Positions 1-5,786 of a stretch of DNA of 5,928 bases are shown here, piece after piece. Under the pieces are notes generated by a model. The model ran no database searches. It was not told where the DNA came from and saw nothing but the letters and a program-made list of their open reading frames with translations. Every line of letters starts with the position of its first letter. Positions within the stretch are counted from its first letter, which is position 1. The position numbers and the translations under genes were made by a program. This stretch comes from an uncultured Ignavibacteriales bacterium (GTDB lineage Bacteria; Bacteroidota; Ignavibacteria; Ignavibacteriales; Ignavibacteriaceae): the NCBI GenBank assembly GCA_913053915.1, contig CAJXGP010000150.1, positions 1 to 5,928 of the forward strand, written 5' to 3'.

Positions 1-563
1 CTACCGCCGAGATTTTCGATGTAAACATCATATTTATTATCGCCTCCCGCTCCGTTGTCTGATGGAGGTGGAGAATATCCTAGATAATTAATTTCAAAAT
101 TATATGTTGAATCCAAAGCTATAGCTAACGAGTCCAAATAAATGTCTTTATATTTTTGAAGCATGGCGGCGCTCAACGTATCTCCGATATTATTTGGGAT
201 ATAATCGGGGAAATCTGTTTTTGTAAAGTGTATTCTGAAAAAACCTGAAGGCGAAACAAAACTAGTATCCGTCTGCGGACGTGATAATAATTTGGTTAAG
301 ATTGTTCTTTCTTTCGGAGGAAAACTCTCTAAATGTGTTTTTACCTCATTGATTATCCCGAAACCGCATTTTATATAACCCGTATCCGGCATAACCGATT
401 GAACTGTAGGTAATATCGAACGAATAACAGGGGATTGATTTCCGTAAGATTTAATATGAATAAATGCATGATAGAGCGAATCAAGTTGCTTTGTACCTAA
501 ATTTTGAGCGAAATTTTCTTTGACCAAAAATAATAATATGATAATCGAAAATATTTTTTTCAT
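1..563 (-). CDS. Putative secreted metalloprotease, MXAN_6640-like (N-terminal part, cut by window edge)
   Basis: The frame is open from the ATG at 563 to the left edge, giving 187 residues without a stop, so the C-terminal part is missing. Residues 1-19 form a signal peptide (Lys2-Lys3, then a hydrophobic core of Ile/Leu/Phe) with likely cleavage at FA|Q19-20. The mature part contains FRIHFT near residue 108, followed by a helical stretch. Near residues 154-187 come NYLGYSPPPSDNGAGG and then KYDVYIENLGG. I recognise this order (FRIH, LGY-PPP-D, G-GG-KYDVYI) from putative secreted metalloproteases of the MXAN_6640 type. Their HExxH zinc site lies downstream and would be outside this window, so catalysis cannot be confirmed. 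The ATG shares its A with the TAA stop of the preceding propeller gene (TAATG), and no Shine-Dalgarno sequence is visible, which implies translational coupling. The family call is from memory of motifs; another secreted family sharing this N-terminal domain is possible. Confidence 0.7.
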   Translation of the reverse strand, partial: MKKIFSIIILLFLVKENFAQNLGTKQLDSLYHAFIHIKSYGNQSPVIRSILPTVQSVMPDTGYIKCGFGIINEVKTHLESFPPKERTILTKLLSRPQTDTSFVSPSGFFRIHFTKTDFPDYIPNNIGDTLSAAMLQKYKDIYLDSLAIALDSTYNFEINYLGYSPPPSDNGAGGDNKYDVYIENLGG

Positions 564-2728
564 TACTGTAATTGCTTAATAATTATGCATCCTTCTGAAC
601 TATCACTATACACCAAGTGATAATTTTCGGCACCCATGTTTTTTATAAAATAACTGTAAACATCCTTAACTTTAGTTAAATTGCTTACTTCTATTTTTTT
701 ACCGCCTTGTAAAATATCAATCATGTTAATGGTCCCTGATTCAGGAATGTGCACAAATAATTTTTTATTCCCATTTAAATTCTTTCTTCCAAAGAAAAAC
801 CGGCTATTGCGCGATATAACTAAATTATGTGGCAGCATTTTCCCTTTTAATTCGTATGTCAGCTTATCGGAAGAAAAAACAACATAATTATTTTTTATTG
901 TTTTTATGAAACTAATAGTTGAATTGGAACCGTTGTTTAACAAATTGCCGGTATAAGAAACTATTCTCAGACTATCCGGGGATTTTATAGGCAACTTTGC
1001 TTTTATTTTGCTAATACCCAAATCTATCACAGCTTGATTTAATAATAAAGTATCTCCTTTTATATTCCAGTAAGACAAACCCGGTGTATTTCCCAAAATA
1101 ATTGAAATACCCAGTGCCTTTTTTGAAATGTTAAAATTATCTTTAATTGAATAATGTCCGTTGTAATCATCAAATACAATCAGACCGGATTTATCTTTAT
1201 TTTTATAAGCCACATAAAGATTGAGTTTTTGATTTTTATTGTGCGCTATTTTTAATCCCTGTATTTGACCGGGCGAATATAATTGATTCTTTTCAACTTT
1301 ACCATTTACAAAATTAATTTTTAGGGCTTCAATTAATTTTTTCCCGGGTGAATAACAATAAAATGATTTTACGTTTGGGGCAATATTATCAACGATAATT
1401 TTTGAATGATCCTTAAATAAATTATAGGAATAATAAAATTTTGGAATTCCCCGTGAATCCCTCACTACACAATTAAAAGAAGGATTAAAACTATCGATAA
1501 AACAAAGATCAATTATCCCATTGTTATTATCATCGAAGTAATTTAAAGCGCCCGGTTCCGGACCAGCGGTAATTTTGATATTGTCGGATAGAGAAATCGT
1601 TTTTGTAACGGTAAATAACTTCCCGTTGTTTGATAAAACAGCAATCCCGTCGACAAATTTGCTATAATAAGGTATTAAGTCTTTTATTCCTTCTTGTCTG
1701 GTATAAATAATTTCAGGATAAAAAGTGTGTGAGCCTTTTGCAAAAATTAATGAAAGGATGGAATTTTTATAATTAATATAAGCTACATCAATTTTCCCAT
1801 CGCTATTGAAATCTCCGGTTATGATTTTATCAGGATGATATAGAGTACTTATAGTAGTTGTGGTATCATAAGATGAAGCAAAATCACCGTAACGGATTGA
1901 TATTGAATCCCCTTTTACATACATCAAATCCTGATAATTATCAAGATTCAAATCAACTGAACGGAGCGATGATATTGTTGAACCGATATAAATTGTCCTT
2001 GCTTTTCGGAAGTTGTATGAACCATCATTATAGAAAAATTCCAATGAATCAGTGAGTAAATTAAAAGCTGCAATGTCCGGATAGCCGTCATTTGTTAAAT
2101 CGATAAAAATTGCATTCGAGTAGCTTTTATTTTTTACAATTTTCCTGCTGATTAATTTATCTTTAGATTTAAATAAAATTGATAAACCGTTAAAAGCACT
2201 TCCGGAAAGTAATATTTTATTTATTCCGTTATCGTTTAAAACGGAAGTGCTGATATTATTTGGATATGAATGAAATTTGGTATAAAAAAGTAACTTTGGT
2301 TTACCTTTTTTCTGCAAAGAATATATGCCGGCAAGCATGGCTTTTCTATCGATGAAAATAAATTCCTTTTGTTTTGAAGTTTTATCAAACAACGGTACGA
2401 TCTTAAAAATATTAAGCGGCAATTTATAAACGATCGAATCTCCAAAAGTACCGTTTTTCTGTCTCTTTAACAGTAAAAGTTTATTCCCGGTTGGTTTGAA
2501 TAATAAAAGATCAGCATAAGGGTCACCGTCAAAATTAAATGACAACATTCGGGAAAGGCCTTTTTCCACATCAAAGACATCGTATTTATCAAAGCCGTTG
2601 ATTGGTATTTGTGGGAATAAATTATTGGATAAGAAAAGAGCTATTAACAGGATTTTAATTGTGTTTAATTCTAGTTTTAAGCCTGTTTTCTCTCCTTTGT
2701 AAAGCCTCTTCATATCTTCTTTTTTCAT
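563..2728 (-). CDS. Exported FG-GAP/VCBS-like beta-propeller repeat protein
   Basis: This 721-residue protein has a hydrophobic export segment at residues 24-38, ending near FPQ, and is probably secreted or placed at the cell surface. Five calcium-loop motifs of the D-x-[DN]-x-[DN]-G-x-x-D kind are visible at residues 65-73 (NFDGDPYAD), 210-218 (DLTNDGYPD), 259-267 (DLNLDNYQD), 306-314 (DFNSDGKID) and 399-407 (DDNNNGIID). Each is followed by a hydrophobic strand, as in FG-GAP/VCBS propeller blades. Their spacing is close to multiples of 47-49 residues, and weaker copies such as NLLNNGSNS (595-603) continue toward the C-terminus. No catalytic motif was seen; known relatives act in adhesion or as scaffolds, so a binding role is an inference. 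The first 25 codons overlap the end of the thioesterase gene in another frame. No ATG, GTG or TTG lies nearer the hydrophobic segment; Met6 (2713) is an alternative start, and an ATT at 2659 is also possible. The stop overlaps the next gene's ATG. Confidence 0.8.
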   Translation of the reverse strand: MKKEDMKRLYKGEKTGLKLELNTIKILLIALFLSNNLFPQIPINGFDKYDVFDVEKGLSRMLSFNFDGDPYADLLLFKPTGNKLLLLKRQKNGTFGDSIVYKLPLNIFKIVPLFDKTSKQKEFIFIDRKAMLAGIYSLQKKGKPKLLFYTKFHSYPNNISTSVLNDNGINKILLSGSAFNGLSILFKSKDKLISRKIVKNKSYSNAIFIDLTNDGYPDIAAFNLLTDSLEFFYNDGSYNFRKARTIYIGSTISSLRSVDLNLDNYQDLMYVKGDSISIRYGDFASSYDTTTTISTLYHPDKIITGDFNSDGKIDVAYINYKNSILSLIFAKGSHTFYPEIIYTRQEGIKDLIPYYSKFVDGIAVLSNNGKLFTVTKTISLSDNIKITAGPEPGALNYFDDNNNGIIDLCFIDSFNPSFNCVVRDSRGIPKFYYSYNLFKDHSKIIVDNIAPNVKSFYCYSPGKKLIEALKINFVNGKVEKNQLYSPGQIQGLKIAHNKNQKLNLYVAYKNKDKSGLIVFDDYNGHYSIKDNFNISKKALGISIILGNTPGLSYWNIKGDTLLLNQAVIDLGISKIKAKLPIKSPDSLRIVSYTGNLLNNGSNSTISFIKTIKNNYVVFSSDKLTYELKGKMLPHNLVISRNSRFFFGRKNLNGNKKLFVHIPESGTINMIDILQGGKKIEVSNLTKVKDVYSYFIKNMGAENYHLVYSDSSEGCIIIKQLQ

Positions 2729-3131
2729 CCTCTGATTCAGGGATAGCTTCTATTGCTTTGACGGGTTTGCCGTTGCCGTCGACTCTAACGAAAGTTAAAT
2801 ATGCAGTATTTGAATGAACCCTCGATCCTTCCTTGAAAGATTCGGCAAATACCTTTACACCAATTTCCAACGAAGAATTAAACACCCTGTTAACAGAAGC
2901 AATAAGTGTAACGGCATCGCCCAAATTTATAGAATGATGAAAATCTATTCGATCTACCGATGCAGTTACACAAATCCTGTTATTATGTTTAGCTGCGCAT
3001 AGTGCAGCACAAATATCTATCCAGTGCATTAATTGACCGCCGAGTAATTTTCCAAGCTGATTTGTGTTATTAGGAAGTACCAGTTCGGTCATCGTAATGG
3101 TAGATTCACTTACTCTTTTTGATTTAATCAT
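2655..3131 (-). CDS. Acyl-CoA thioesterase, hotdog fold (YciA/YkhA/BACH type)
   Basis: This 158-residue cytosolic enzyme is predicted to hydrolyse acyl-CoA thioesters to free acid and CoA. The family signature is clear near the N-terminus: N24-x-x-G27, then G31-G32, then W37-x-D39. Asn24 and Asp39 are in the positions of the usual catalytic Asn/Asp pair of this family. The central part (VDRIDFHHSINLGDAV, from Val59) is the typical hotdog beta-sheet with its substrate-facing FHHSI segment. The Lys/Arg/Glu-rich C-terminal helix (about residues 132-158) is also typical, so the sequence overlapped by the next gene belongs to this protein. Length matches single-domain members, which normally form hexamers. 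The ATG overlaps the bamD stop by four bases (ATGA) and lacks a close Shine-Dalgarno site, which suggests translation coupled to bamD. Chain-length preference cannot be read from the sequence. Its place in an envelope cluster is not explained by its activity. Confidence 0.9.
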   Translation of the reverse strand: MIKSKRVSESTITMTELVLPNNTNQLGKLLGGQLMHWIDICAALCAAKHNNRICVTASVDRIDFHHSINLGDAVTLIASVNRVFNSSLEIGVKVFAESFKEGSRVHSNTAYLTFVRVDGNGKPVKAIEAIPESEDEKRRYEEALQRRENRLKTRIKHN

Positions 3132-3889
3132 TTTAAAGCGGTAAGTATTTCCTCAAGTGATTTTTGAATATTCTTAACCTTCTCAATATTTGAATCGTTA
3201 GGGTATTTCTTTATAAATTTATTTGCAGCTGCCAATGCTTCTTCTTTCCGATCGCGATCAACCAATAACTCAATCTCTGCGTACTGAGCCATTGGCGCGT
3301 ATTTTGTTTCATGATAGTCTTCTTGAGCGAAATTATAATACATCAAAGCAGCGGTATAATATTCCAACTTTTGGTAGATGTATGCGATATGATATTCTTT
3401 ATGAGCTAATTTAGTATTCATTTCCGAAATCTTTTTTTCCGCTTCAGGTACCCGCGAGTTAGTGGGGAAAAAATCGATAAATGCCTGAAACTCTTCGATA
3501 GACTTTCTAGTATATTTTTGGTCCAACGCATAATTAGGCGAAAGCTTATAGTAGCATTGAGCCAACATATATTGCGCATCACTAAGATGTTTACTGGACG
3601 GCATGTTTTTAATTAGTTTACTAAATTCATAAGCGGCAAGAATATATTGTTTTTGTTGATATTTAGACATTCCCAAATAATATTGGGCATCATCAACTGC
3701 CGCATTGCCGGCATATTGGAGTACAATTGCTTGAAACTCTTTTATAGCCATATCATAATTTTCATTATTGTATAGCTTCATAGCATAAGCTAATCCTTGG
3801 GAAGGGGACATATTTGCCGTATCAACCGTAGTAGCGCAACCCCATAGGGCAATAGATGATAAAATTGCTGCAATTAAAAATTTTTTCAT
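3128..3889 (-). CDS. bamD: Outer membrane protein assembly factor BamD (lipoprotein, TPR)
   Basis: BamD is the lipoprotein partner of BamA that helps fold and insert beta-barrel proteins into the outer membrane from the periplasmic side. The 253-residue product starts with a lipoprotein signal peptide ending at A14-L-W-G-C18; Cys18 is the predicted lipidated residue, and Trp at -2 is unusual but tolerable. Tetratricopeptide-like helical pairs follow from about residue 30 to 235. The first repeat is around 33-62, and later ones contain DAQYYLG (67-73) and DAQYMLAQCYYKL (104-116). The stretch KYTRKSIEEFQAFIDFFP (125-142), followed by LAHKEYHIAYIYQK (161-174), is the most BamD-like part. Length is close to the usual 240-260 residues. 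It appears to be the first gene of a minus-strand cluster, with a 76-base AT-rich gap upstream and a 4-base overlap with the thioesterase gene downstream. The ATG at 3889 has only a weak GAG-type ribosome binding site. Confidence 0.9.
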   Translation of the reverse strand: MKKFLIAAILSSIALWGCATTVDTANMSPSQGLAYAMKLYNNENYDMAIKEFQAIVLQYAGNAAVDDAQYYLGMSKYQQKQYILAAYEFSKLIKNMPSSKHLSDAQYMLAQCYYKLSPNYALDQKYTRKSIEEFQAFIDFFPTNSRVPEAEKKISEMNTKLAHKEYHIAYIYQKLEYYTAALMYYNFAQEDYHETKYAPMAQYAEIELLVDRDRKEEALAAANKFIKKYPNDSNIEKVKNIQKSLEEILTALK

Positions 3890-3931
3890 ATTCTCAAATA
3901 TTAGATTTTTTATATTTAAACTACAATTATA

Positions 3932-3959
3932 ATTAAAATGGTTAATCCTTTAAAGTCAA
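3932..3959 (-). promoter_or_regulatory. Possible weak promoter for the bamD cluster
   Basis: In the 76-base gap upstream of bamD, the minus strand has TTGACT (3959-3954) and, 16 bases on, TTTAAT (3937-3932). A better -10 match, TATAAT, lies at 3931-3926, but it is 22 bases from TTGACT, which is too far for normal sigma-70 spacing. The gap is very AT-rich, so chance matches are likely. It is the only place just upstream where the cluster could have its own promoter; otherwise it is read through from 4601. Confidence 0.25.
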
Positions 3960-3965
3960 ATTTTA

Positions 3966-4601
3966 TTACTTACTTCTGACTTTGAAGAATAAATATATAG
4001 TTACTGCAGCCGTACCAATAGCAATTAAAGGTTCATAAAAACTAGAGAAGAAAGGTTCGGGCGGCAATTTATCATGAGTAAACGGAAAGGATAAGTTTTC
4101 CAACGAACTCACTTCCGATACTTTTACGGTGTCAACGGATGAAAAAAAGAACTTATGAACCACTGTGCGGCTTGAGTAAATTCCAAAATTTCCTTTAATT
4201 GAAATAATTCTCGGTACATAAAAGCTGCCGAAAAGTGAGCGTCTAAACATATCGCCGTAATTAACGCTTGCATCATAAACAACAATATTCAGAATGGTTC
4301 TATGTTGTGATACACTATCGATAAATATAGATATGTTTCGCCCACTCGATTGCAAATCGGCAATTATACGGTTTTCAAATATCGAATATTCTTTTCCTAG
4401 ACTTAATTGAATATAGATTTCTTTTGATGATGAGGGGAGTACCTTGTTAATCTGTGTTGCCGTAGAGTCAATCAGTTTATTGAAAATATCTAAATTTGAA
4501 ACGCTTTGAGAGTAAACCGAGACAGGCAATAGTAAAATAAAAATAAATATCTGGAAGAAGGTGCTAATCCGGATAAATAAATTATTGATTTGTTTCGGCA
4601 T
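3966..4601 (-). CDS. Exported protein of unknown function with C-terminal membrane anchor
   Basis: I do not recognise this 211-residue protein. A long hydrophobic signal peptide (about residues 9-30) ends at VYS|Q31-32. The mature part begins with a likely helix-strand-helix-strand arrangement: helix near 37-54, strand KEIYIQL at 60-66, helix near 75-86, and strand NISIFI at 89-94. Several more strands follow to about residue 165. A proline-rich linker (LPPEPF, 179-184) precedes one hydrophobic segment (about 191-206), and the protein ends in the basic tail KVRSK. This predicts a periplasmic domain held in the inner membrane by a C-terminal anchor with the basic tail in the cytoplasm. The early alpha/beta pattern vaguely recalls periplasmic TolB-N/FlgO-like domains, but this is only an impression. 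No Met other than the first occurs before residue 118, so the start at 4601 is firm for an ATG start, although no Shine-Dalgarno site is visible. It sits between htpX and bamD on the same strand. Confidence 0.75.
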   Translation of the reverse strand: MPKQINNLFIRISTFFQIFIFILLLPVSVYSQSVSNLDIFNKLIDSTATQINKVLPSSSKEIYIQLSLGKEYSIFENRIIADLQSSGRNISIFIDSVSQHRTILNIVVYDASVNYGDMFRRSLFGSFYVPRIISIKGNFGIYSSRTVVHKFFFSSVDTVKVSEVSSLENLSFPFTHDKLPPEPFFSSFYEPLIAIGTAAVTIYLFFKVRSK

Positions 4602-4636
4602 ATTATATGAAATTTTTTGTCTTTGGTTTCTTAATT

Positions 4637-4665
4637 ATTATGGTAATATAGACATCTGATTACAA
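4637..4665 (-). promoter_or_regulatory. Candidate sigma-70 promoter for the 211-residue protein gene
   Basis: In the 116-base gap between htpX and the next minus-strand gene, TTGTAA (4665-4660) and CATAAT (4642-4637) are 17 bases apart. They match TTGACA and TATAAT at four and five positions. Transcription would start near 4630, leaving a leader of about 29 bases that has no clear Shine-Dalgarno sequence. The background is AT-rich, so this is a suggestion only. No convincing GC-rich terminator hairpin for htpX was seen in the gap, so read-through from htpX is also possible. Confidence 0.3.
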
Positions 4666-4717
4666 AAATACACAATTTTTAACTTTGATAAACCAACTCA
4701 TAAAAGAATAATCCATA

Positions 4718-5572
4718 TTATCGTTTCCCGGCAGCAATTTCCTGAAGTCTTCTTATACGTTCTTTTGTAGAAGGATGGGTTGAAAATAATTTCATTAATT
4801 TTTTATTGCTTAAAGGATTTACAATAAACATGTGCGCAGAAGCTGGTCCGGCATTAGTAACAGGTTTAATTTTATTAGCATATTCAAGCTTTCCAAGTGC
4901 GGATGCCAAAGCCAGTGGATTACCTGAAATTTTAGCTCCTCCGGCATCGGCAGCAAATTCTCTCGAACGTGAGACAGCCAATTGCAACAAAGTTGCGGCA
5001 ATAGGTGCAAGAATGATTAAAAACAAAGAAGAAATTCCATCATTATTTCTGCTGCTTCTTCCGCCGCCGAACATTAATGTCCAGCCTGCTAATTCTGCCA
5101 TATAAGTAAGTGTACCGACAAAAGTTGCCGCTATTGTACCTATTAAGATATCACGATGTTTTACGTGAGCAAGTTCATGTCCCAAAACACCGGCTAATTC
5201 TTCATTATTTAAACCTCTAATGAGGCCTGTTGTAGCTGCCACAGCGGCATGCTGCGGATCCCTTCCGGTAGCAAATGCATTCGGTGTTGCGTCATTTATT
5301 ACATAAACACGAGGCATCGGTAATTGAGCGTTTTTTGAAAGTTCTTCGACTAGAATATATAGCCTTGGAGCAGTCTCTTTTGTAACTTCCTTTGCTTTAT
5401 ACATTGAAAGTATTATTTTATCGGAAAACCAGTAAGTACCGAAGTTCATTAGGATTGAAAAAATTAAAGCAATGGTCATGCCGGTTTTCCCGCCGAACAG
5501 ATTTCCAACAAACAGGAATAGGACCATCATTAACGTCATCAAAAATACTGTTTTCAGCATGTTCATCTTCAT
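4718..5572 (-). CDS. htpX: HtpX zinc membrane metalloprotease (M48 family)
   Basis: HtpX is an inner-membrane zinc endopeptidase that degrades misfolded membrane proteins, with its active site facing the cytoplasm. The 284-residue product is close to the usual 280-295. Two N-terminal membrane segments (about 7-26 and 31-50) are followed by a soluble part containing PRVYVINDATPNAFATGRD (87-105). The zinc motif HELAH is at 132-136, with His132 and His136 as ligands and Glu133 as catalytic base. Two further hydrophobic segments (about 143-163 and 179-200) precede SREFAADA (203-210), whose Glu205 is the third zinc ligand. FSTHPSTKERI (263-273) is the typical C-terminal motif. All key residues are present. 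Three Met codons lie at 5572, 5566 and 5560. The AGGAG site (5580-5576) is only 3 bases before the first but 9 before the second, so Met3 at 5566 may be the true start. The gene diverges from the PorV/PorQ-like gene. In other bacteria htpX responds to membrane stress; no such operator was identified here. Confidence 0.95.
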   Translation of the reverse strand: MKMNMLKTVFLMTLMMVLFLFVGNLFGGKTGMTIALIFSILMNFGTYWFSDKIILSMYKAKEVTKETAPRLYILVEELSKNAQLPMPRVYVINDATPNAFATGRDPQHAAVAATTGLIRGLNNEELAGVLGHELAHVKHRDILIGTIAATFVGTLTYMAELAGWTLMFGGGRSSRNNDGISSLFLIILAPIAATLLQLAVSRSREFAADAGGAKISGNPLALASALGKLEYANKIKPVTNAGPASAHMFIVNPLSNKKLMKLFSTHPSTKERIRRLQEIAAGKR

Positions 5573-5575
5573 CTT

Positions 5576-5580
5576 CTCCT
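5576..5580 (-). promoter_or_regulatory. Ribosome binding site of htpX
   Basis: AGGAG on the minus strand. Its distance is 3 bases to the first in-frame ATG (5572) and 9 bases to the second (5566), so it favours the shorter protein start by ordinary spacing rules. Confidence 0.65.
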
Positions 5581-5601
5581 AATTATTATGTTTAAAATTA
5601 G

Positions 5602-5629
5602 ATAATATGATTTATCAAAACAAGGTGAA
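5602..5629 (-). promoter_or_regulatory. Candidate htpX promoter
   Basis: On the minus strand TTCACC (5629-5624) and TATTAT (5607-5602) are separated by 16 bases. They match the sigma-70 consensus at four and five positions. Transcription would start near 5595, leaving a leader of roughly 20-30 bases that carries the AGGAG site. The assignment is weak because the whole spacer is AT-rich. Confidence 0.3.
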
Positions 5630-5716
5630 CAAATTGGTAGTGATTCGGAAAATATATTTTTAAGTCTCCTTTAATAAAGATATTTTTCTTAATTGAAAAT
5701 CTTTTTTTTAATTACC

Positions 5717-5737
5717 GGAAGGGTTATTTCCCTTGCC
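5717..5737. repeat. Inverted repeat (AAGGG/CCCTT) in the divergent spacer
   Basis: The arms AAGGG (5719-5723) and CCCTT (5730-5734) pair perfectly around a 6-base TTATTT loop. The stem extends to GG (5717-5718) with CC (5736-5737) if G5735 is bulged out. It is the most GC-rich spot in an otherwise AT-rich intergenic region. It lies about 50 bases before the start of the plus-strand gene, beside a possible -10 TATTAT (5750-5755), so it may be an operator or a 5' hairpin. No plus-strand gene precedes it in the window, which argues against a terminator role. Confidence 0.4.
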
Positions 5738-5750
5738 TTTATTTGATATT

Positions 5751-5763
5751 ATTATTAAATAAT
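5751..5763. repeat. 13-base AT-only palindrome upstream of the PorV/PorQ-like gene
   Basis: ATTATT and AATAAT flank a single central A, forming a perfect palindrome. It overlaps the end of the candidate -10 TATTAT (5750-5755) and ends 14 bases before the AGGAG site. It could be an operator half-site pair, but AT-only palindromes are common by chance in such sequence. Confidence 0.2.
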
Positions 5764-5777
5764 GATTGCTTTTTTAC

Positions 5778-5782
5778 AGGAG
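5778..5782 (+). promoter_or_regulatory. Ribosome binding site of the PorV/PorQ-like gene
   Basis: AGGAG is followed by four T and then the ATG at 5787. The spacing is short but supports this start, which is also directly followed by a signal peptide. A clear Shine-Dalgarno sequence here and at htpX is informative about the lineage, since many Bacteroidetes genes lack one. Confidence 0.6.
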
Positions 5783-5786
5783 TTTT

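Noticed and set aside
681..887. Plus-strand open frame of 68 codons opposite the propeller gene
   Set aside because: It is antisense to a long coding frame with clear repeat motifs. The similar short frames at 1858-2055, 2236-2445, 2814-3002, 3223-3414, 4819-5010 and 5392-5595 were rejected for the same reason.
3926..3959. TTGACT and TATAAT upstream of bamD as a strong promoter
   Set aside because: Both hexamers match well, but they are 22 bases apart, well outside usual sigma-70 spacing. Only a weaker 16-base pairing with TTTAAT was listed.
4602..4607. TATAAT directly before the ATG of the 211-residue protein gene as its -10 element
   Set aside because: Transcription would start inside the coding sequence, after the only usable ATG.
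4806..5105. A 99-codon plus-strand open frame opposite htpX
   Set aside because: It lies wholly within the well-supported htpX gene on the other strand, has no ribosome binding site of note and encodes low-complexity Ala/Leu/Pro-rich sequence, as expected for an antisense shadow.
5717..5744. AAGGG/CCCTT hairpin followed by a T-rich stretch as a rho-independent terminator
   Set aside because: No plus-strand gene precedes it in the window, the spacer lies between divergent genes, and the following tract is interrupted (TTTATTT). An operator or leader hairpin is at least as likely.
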